DNA from: Acidimicrobiia bacterium
Lineage (GTDB): Bacteria; Actinomycetota; Acidimicrobiia; IMCC26256; JACDBD01
NCBI GenBank assembly: GCA_031177445.1
Contig: JAPSGP010000075.1
Location: 1 to 10,213 of the forward strand
Direction of reading: 5' to 3'
Length of the DNA stretch: 10,213 nt
The notes under the pieces were generated by a model. It made no database searches. It was not told the origin of the DNA and saw only the letters and a program-made list of their open reading frames with translations. Numbering within the stretch: the stretch's first letter is position 1; each line of letters starts with the position of its first letter. Below are positions 6,645 to 10,213 of the stretch, piece by piece. The position numbers and the translations under genes are program-made.

Positions 6645-7727
6645 TTAGTCGACGACGGCGAGATCGCGCGGGGCCAGGTTCAGCCGCTCGGGACCCGTGG
6701 GCGTCGCCACGACGATGTCCTCGAGACGGAGACCGAAGCGTCCCGGGAGGTAGACACCGGGCTCGATGCTGAAGGCGTGACCGGGCGCGAGCGGCGTCGT
6801 GTTGCCGGCGACCACGTACGGGTCCTCATGGGCCTCGACACCGATCCCGTGGCCGGTGCGATGGATGAAGTGCTCGCCCAGTGCGGCGTCGGCGAGCACC
6901 TTCCGGGCGCTCGCATCGACGTCCTCGCAGGGCGTGCCCACCACGGCCGCCTGCACCGCCCGTTCCTGCGCCTCGACCAACACGGTGTACGCCTCACGAA
7001 CTTCTCTGTCGACCTCACCGACGACGAACATCCGGGTGATGTCGGAGCAGTAGTGCTGCATCGTGCCCCCGAAGTCGCAGAGGACCACGTCGCCGCGTTC
7101 GATCACCCGCGAGCCGGGCTCGTGGTGGGGGCTGGCGCCGTTCGGGCCCGATGCCACGATGGCGAAGTTCGCTCGTTGGTGGCCGGCGTCGAGCATGCGC
7201 TCGACCAGTTCTTGGTGCACCTGCGCCTCCGTTCGTCCGGCGAACGGGCGGTCACGCATCTCGATGGCGATGGCATCGACCGCCCGCGCCGCAGCTCGCA
7301 GCGCCTGCACCTCCCCTTCGTCCTTCACCATCCGCAGGGAGCTGGTCACCTCGCTGGCCATGCGAAACCGGGCCTGTGGCAGCGTCGCTTGGAGCCCGAG
7401 AACGAAGCGCGCCCAACTCTGATCGCCGATGGCGACCGACCTAGGTCGTCCGGCGAGACGGCCGACGAGCGCGACGGGATCGTCGGTCTCGTCCCAGGGC
7501 ACGATCTCGAACAGGTCGTCTCGAGGCTCGACCCGCGGGGCCTCGAGGCGCGGGATCACGAGGGATGTGTCGCCGGTACTGGGCAGCACCAGCATCGTCA
7601 GCCGCTCCAGCGGCATGGCCTCGTAGCCGGTCAGCCAGGGCAGATCGGCGCCGACGGACAGCAACAGGACGTCGACGTCGAGTGCGGCCATGCGCTCTCG
7701 AACCCGCTGCAACCGCTCGACATACAT
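6645..7727 (-). CDS. M24 family metallopeptidase (Xaa-Pro aminopeptidase/dipeptidase type)
   Basis: Predicted cytoplasmic peptidase that cleaves an Xaa-Pro bond using two divalent metal ions. It has 360 aa, typical of the PepQ/short PepP group, with no signal peptide. The N-terminal creatinase-like domain (about 1-130) contains WLTGYEAMPLERLTMLVLP (31-49). The pita-bread catalytic domain has all five metal ligands: Asp218 in LCDFGG, Asp229 in SDITRMF, His293 in RTGHGIG, Glu322 in FSIEPGVY and Glu336 in LRLEDIV. SGPNGASPHHEPG (193-205) supplies the conserved substrate-site histidine region. The ATG at 7727 is supported by a TAGGCT box 7 nt upstream. It is followed without a gap by the membrane-protein gene. 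Methionine aminopeptidase is unlikely given the N-terminal domain; prolidase versus aminopeptidase P cannot be decided from sequence. Confidence 0.9.
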   Translation of the reverse strand: MYVERLQRVRERMAALDVDVLLLSVGADLPWLTGYEAMPLERLTMLVLPSTGDTSLVIPRLEAPRVEPRDDLFEIVPWDETDDPVALVGRLAGRPRSVAIGDQSWARFVLGLQATLPQARFRMASEVTSSLRMVKDEGEVQALRAAARAVDAIAIEMRDRPFAGRTEAQVHQELVERMLDAGHQRANFAIVASGPNGASPHHEPGSRVIERGDVVLCDFGGTMQHYCSDITRMFVVGEVDREVREAYTVLVEAQERAVQAAVVGTPCEDVDASARKVLADAALGEHFIHRTGHGIGVEAHEDPYVVAGNTTPLAPGHAFSIEPGVYLPGRFGLRLEDIVVATPTGPERLNLAPRDLAVVD

Positions 7728-7828
7728 CGACGTCAGCCTACGAGCACCCTGCCCTCCCTATGCCTTCGTGGGTTGTGCACATCAGTCGGAGAGAGACCGC
7801 TCAATTGCACCAACGCGGGAAGGGCTGG
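7728..7828 (-). promoter_or_regulatory. 101-bp intergenic region with a leaderless-type promoter for the peptidase
   Basis: The longest non-coding gap in the window, between the LipB-LipA stop (7829) and the peptidase ATG (7727). On the minus strand TAGGCT (7740-7735) is followed by exactly 7 nt and then ATG, the arrangement expected for a leaderless transcript in actinobacteria. I find no convincing -35 at 17-nt spacing and no clear hairpin-plus-T-run terminator for the upstream gene. A GTGCAC palindrome lies at 7775-7780. Confidence 0.4.
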
Positions 7829-9475
7829 CTACGAGAACGACGCAGCCGCAGGCTCGGTGCCAGCGGAGTCGAGCGCGGCGCGCGCGTGGTAACTGGAGCG
7901 GACGAGCGGCCCCGCCTCCACGTGGGAGAAGCCGAGCGAGCGGGCGAAGTCACCGAGGCGCTGGAACTCGTCGGGCGTCCACCACTTCACCACCGGAAGG
8001 TGGCTGGTCGAGGGTCGCAGGTACTGCCCGAGGGTGAGGATGTCGACGCCGACGTTCCGCAGGTCGGCGATGGCGCCCCGGAGCTCGGGCTCGGTCTCGC
8101 CCATCCCCACGATGATCCCTGACTTCGTCACGAGGCCGGCGCTCTTGGCCCGGGAGAGCAGCGTGAGCGATCGGAAATACGCCGCCGAGGGGCGGGCCGC
8201 CCGCTGGAGCCGAGCCACGGTCTCGAGGTTGTGGTTCAACACATCGGGGTGAGCGTCGAAGATGGTCGCCAGCGCGGCGGCGTCGCCCTTGCAGTCGGGG
8301 ATGAGCACCTCGATCTTCGTCGCCGGCGTCCGCCGCCGGATCGCCTGGATGGTGGCGGCAAAGCCGGCGGCGCCGCCGTCGGGCGCGTCGTCGCGGGCCA
8401 CGCTCGTGATCACTGCGTGGGCCAGGCCGAGCTGGGCAACCGCGTCGGCCACCCGCTCGGGCTCGTGCTCGTCGATGGGGAGCGGGTGGCGGGTGTCGAC
8501 CAGACAGAAGCCACAGGCACGGGTGCACCGATCACCGAGAATCATGAACGTCGCGGTGCGATCGGCCCAGCACTCGTAGATGTTGGGGCACCCCGCCTCT
8601 TCGCACACGGTGTTGAGCGAGAGCGAGCGCATGAGCCGCTTCGTCTCGCGGTAGTTCGCGCCCAAGTCGGCGCGCACCTTCATCCACTCGGGCTTCCGGA
8701 CGGCCGTCCCGGTCTCCGGCACGTCGACCCCCGCCTCCGCGAGTCGCCCGAGGAGACGTACCGGCGCAGATCTCGTCGGGCTATGTGCAAGTCGGTCGGC
8801 GGCGTCGGCCTTTGCCGCGTGCCGCCATGCGATGTCCTGACGCTCGACCTCGTCGTACCCGAAGTGCCCGGCGAAGCGATCGACCACGGCGTCGACGACG
8901 TCGTGCATCTGGACGGTGCTGTGCAACTCCCGGGCCAGGCTCGTCACTCCCCGGTCGGAGATGCCGCACGGCACGATGTGCTCGAACATCGACAGATCGG
9001 GGTCGACATTGAGTGCGAAGCCGTGACGGGTGCGGCCCCGAGCCACCTTCACGCCGATGGCCGCGAGCTTCTCGTCGCCGGCCCACACGCCCGTGTAGCG
9101 ATCGGCCTGTCCGCTCCTGACCCCGAGGTCGGAAGCTGCCTCGATCAGCACCGACTCGAGCGAGCGAACGTAGGCGACGACGTCGCGCACGCCGTCACGC
9201 CATTCCGGAAGATCGAGGATCGGATAGCCGACGAGCTGGCCCGGTCCGTGATAGGTGACGTCGCCGCCGCGGTCGCACTTCACCAGCTCGGCACCGACCG
9301 ATCCCGGCGGCACGAGGACGTGCGACAAGTCGGCACCCTTCCCCAGCGTGTACACGTGCGGGTGCTCGAGCAGAAGCAGATAGTCGTGGTTGGCCCGGTC
9401 GTGCAGCGCGCGCTGCAGGTCGTCGGCCTCTTGGTAGGGAACCGTACCCAGCCAGCGAACGCGCAGCCGCCTCAC
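7829..9475 (-). CDS. lipB-lipA: Bifunctional LipB-LipA fusion: octanoyltransferase plus lipoyl synthase
   Basis: One 548-aa frame encodes both steps of lipoyl cofactor assembly: transfer of octanoate from acyl carrier protein to a lipoyl-domain lysine (LipB), then insertion of two sulfurs by a radical SAM enzyme (LipA). The GTG at 9475-9473 overlaps the E2 stop (GTGA), and GGAGG lies about 10 nt upstream. LipB part (1-210): RGGDVTYHGPGQLVGY (69-84), catalytic Lys143 in LAAIGVK, HGFALNVDPDL (151-161) and catalytic Cys170 in VPCGISDRG. A linker of about 45 residues (211-256) follows, rich in Ala and Arg. LipA part (257-548): RKPEWMKVRA (260-269), auxiliary-cluster cysteines 291, 296 and 302 in CEEAGCPNIYEC, radical SAM cysteines 317, 321 and 324 in CTRACGFC, DLRNVGVDILTLGQYLRP (471-488) and the C-terminal RSSYHA (526-531), whose serine binds the auxiliary cluster. 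Both halves look complete and active. Most bacteria have two genes. An internal GTG at residue 252 could also give free LipA. Confidence 0.93.
   Translation of the reverse strand: MRRLRVRWLGTVPYQEADDLQRALHDRANHDYLLLLEHPHVYTLGKGADLSHVLVPPGSVGAELVKCDRGGDVTYHGPGQLVGYPILDLPEWRDGVRDVVAYVRSLESVLIEAASDLGVRSGQADRYTGVWAGDEKLAAIGVKVARGRTRHGFALNVDPDLSMFEHIVPCGISDRGVTSLARELHSTVQMHDVVDAVVDRFAGHFGYDEVERQDIAWRHAAKADAADRLAHSPTRSAPVRLLGRLAEAGVDVPETGTAVRKPEWMKVRADLGANYRETKRLMRSLSLNTVCEEAGCPNIYECWADRTATFMILGDRCTRACGFCLVDTRHPLPIDEHEPERVADAVAQLGLAHAVITSVARDDAPDGGAAGFAATIQAIRRRTPATKIEVLIPDCKGDAAALATIFDAHPDVLNHNLETVARLQRAARPSAAYFRSLTLLSRAKSAGLVTKSGIIVGMGETEPELRGAIADLRNVGVDILTLGQYLRPSTSHLPVVKWWTPDEFQRLGDFARSLGFSHVEAGPLVRSSYHARAALDSAGTEPAAASFS
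8720..8738 (-). promoter_or_regulatory. Possible internal ribosome-binding site and GTG start for a free LipA
   Basis: Within the linker of the LipB-LipA frame, GGAGG (8738-8734) is followed, after 11 nt that include a run of Gs, by an in-frame GTG (8722-8720, residue Val252). Initiation here would yield a 297-residue protein beginning MPETGTAVRKPEW, close to the normal size and N-terminus of stand-alone LipA (about 290-330 aa). The spacing is somewhat long, and G-rich stretches are common in this genome, so this is only a candidate. Confidence 0.3.
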
Positions 9476-10213
9476 GCGAGCTCGGCCTCCCAGTCGCGCG
9501 TCTCGAGCACTTCCTTCAGCGCCTGGAGGAACGCCGCTGCGTATGCACCATCGAACGCGCGGTGATCCCAACCCAGTGCCAGGACGCCGACGTGACGGAT
9601 CGCGATCGAATCCTCACCGTCGGCGTTCGTCACGACCCAGGGCCGCTTACGGATGCCGTCGGTGGTGAGGATCGCAACTTGCGGTTGGTTGATGATCGGC
9701 AGCGTCACGTAGGTGCCCCACGGCCCGGGGTTCGTGATGGTGAACGTCCCGCCCATGATCTCATCCGGCTTCAGCTGCTTGTTCCTCGCCCGCTGCGCGA
9801 GATCGTGGATCTCGCGTGCGATCAGCCGCAGGCGCTTCCCGTCGGCATCACGGACGACCGGCGCGATCAGACCGGCGAAGTCGAGGTCGACGGCGATGCC
9901 GACGTTGACGGCGTGGTGCACGACCAGCGTCTCGTCGTCCACGCTCGCGTTCACGTGCGGATAGTCGTCCACCGTGTCGCAGAACGCCCGCACGATGAAC
10001 GGCAGGTACGTGAGGCCGAAACCCTCGCGTGCCTTCCACTCGGTCTGCTGCGCGGCACGTACCCGCGCGACACGTTCGAAGTCGACCTCGACCGACGTGT
10101 ACGCGTGCGGGCTCGTGGCCTTCGACCGCACCATGTGCTCGGCGGTACGGCGCCGGATGTTGTCGAAGGGCACCACCTCGTCACCCGCTGCCGGTGCGGG
10201 TGGTGGCGCGGGT
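9472..10213 (-). CDS. 2-oxo acid dehydrogenase E2 component, dihydrolipoyl acyltransferase (C-terminal part; 5' end outside the window)
   Basis: Catalytic core of the acyltransferase that moves an acyl group from its lipoyl arm to coenzyme A in a pyruvate, 2-oxoglutarate or branched-chain 2-oxo acid dehydrogenase complex. 246 codons plus stop are visible; the frame is open to the window edge through an Ala/Pro-rich segment (10177-10212) that looks like the flexible linker preceding the catalytic domain. The domain opens with VVPFDNIRRRTAEHM and includes PHVNASVDDETLVVHHAVN, GTFTITNPGPWGT, INQPQVAILTTDGIRKRP and the active-site motif DHRAFDG, matching HxxxDG with its catalytic His and Asp. The N-terminal lipoyl and peripheral-subunit-binding domains would lie outside. 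Its stop overlaps the start of the LipB-LipA fusion (GTGA), linking a lipoylated protein to the enzymes that lipoylate such proteins. The acyl specificity cannot be decided from this part. Confidence 0.92.
   Translation of the reverse strand, partial: PAPPPAPAAGDEVVPFDNIRRRTAEHMVRSKATSPHAYTSVEVDFERVARVRAAQQTEWKAREGFGLTYLPFIVRAFCDTVDDYPHVNASVDDETLVVHHAVNVGIAVDLDFAGLIAPVVRDADGKRLRLIAREIHDLAQRARNKQLKPDEIMGGTFTITNPGPWGTYVTLPIINQPQVAILTTDGIRKRPWVVTNADGEDSIAIRHVGVLALGWDHRAFDGAYAAAFLQALKEVLETRDWEAELA

Noticed and set aside
7741..7828. Intrinsic terminator after LipB-LipA
   Set aside because: I found only short palindromes and no stem followed by a T-run on the minus strand.
8734..8860. Frameshift or lost stop making two genes look fused
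   Set aside because: The reading frame is continuous with no compositional break, and both halves remain in the same frame with intact motifs. I cannot exclude a sequencing error that replaced a stop codon, so this is noted as a refutation test instead.
8231..9565. Plus-strand open frame of 444 codons opposite LipB-LipA and the E2 end
   Set aside because: Antisense shadow of two highly conserved enzyme genes, with no independent support.
9476..9571. Upstream extension of the LipB-LipA frame by 32 codons
   Set aside because: It lies inside the E2 gene and adds non-conserved residues. The GTG overlapping the E2 stop fits the normal LipB start.
1..10213. CRISPR arrays, tRNA or rRNA genes, insertion sequences, long repeats
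   Set aside because: Reading through both strands I saw no regularly spaced repeats, no tRNA-like cloverleaf with an anticodon loop, no transposase motif and no terminal inverted repeats. Coding is almost continuous.

Overview
The window is high-GC, densely coded DNA in which GTG and TTG starts are common, genes overlap by 4 nt, and several starts sit 7-9 nt behind a TANNNT box. Together with the protein families seen (an actinobacterial-style acyltransferase E2, lipoate synthesis enzymes, and a Wzm/Wzt glycan exporter with actinobacterial-type methyltransferases), this points to an actinobacterium, possibly Acidimicrobiia. The class assignment is inference. I see no mobile element, tRNA, rRNA or CRISPR array.

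Left part (1-3651): a surface-glycan locus. A divergent start region at about 2495-2520 separates a minus-strand operon from a plus-strand glycosyltransferase. The operon runs ABC-2 permease (Wzm type), then the ATPase with a C-terminal Wzt-like carbohydrate-binding domain, then the 5' part of a probable methyltransferase cut by the window edge. The permease and ATPase are 1 nt apart, and the ATPase and third gene share a GTGA overlap. The glycosyltransferase is family 4-like and converges, with a 29-nt tail overlap, on the next minus-strand group.

Middle part (3623-7727), all minus strand: two class I SAM-dependent methyltransferases 13 nt apart, both with predicted coiled-coil N-termini, and upstream of them a multi-pass membrane protein of unknown function joined without a gap to an M24 metallopeptidase. 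The methyltransferases probably belong functionally with the exporter: in Wzm/Wzt systems of the O9a type, glycan chains are capped by a methyltransferase and the cap is recognised by the Wzt C-terminal domain.

Right part (7829-10213), minus strand: the C-terminal catalytic domain of a 2-oxo acid dehydrogenase E2 (start outside the window) overlaps by 4 nt a single reading frame encoding a complete LipB octanoyltransferase followed by a complete LipA lipoyl synthase. The lipoylated substrate protein and both lipoate-assembly activities are therefore encoded in one coupled unit. The LipB-LipA fusion is the most unusual item here. A possible internal start before the LipA half leaves open that free LipA is also made.
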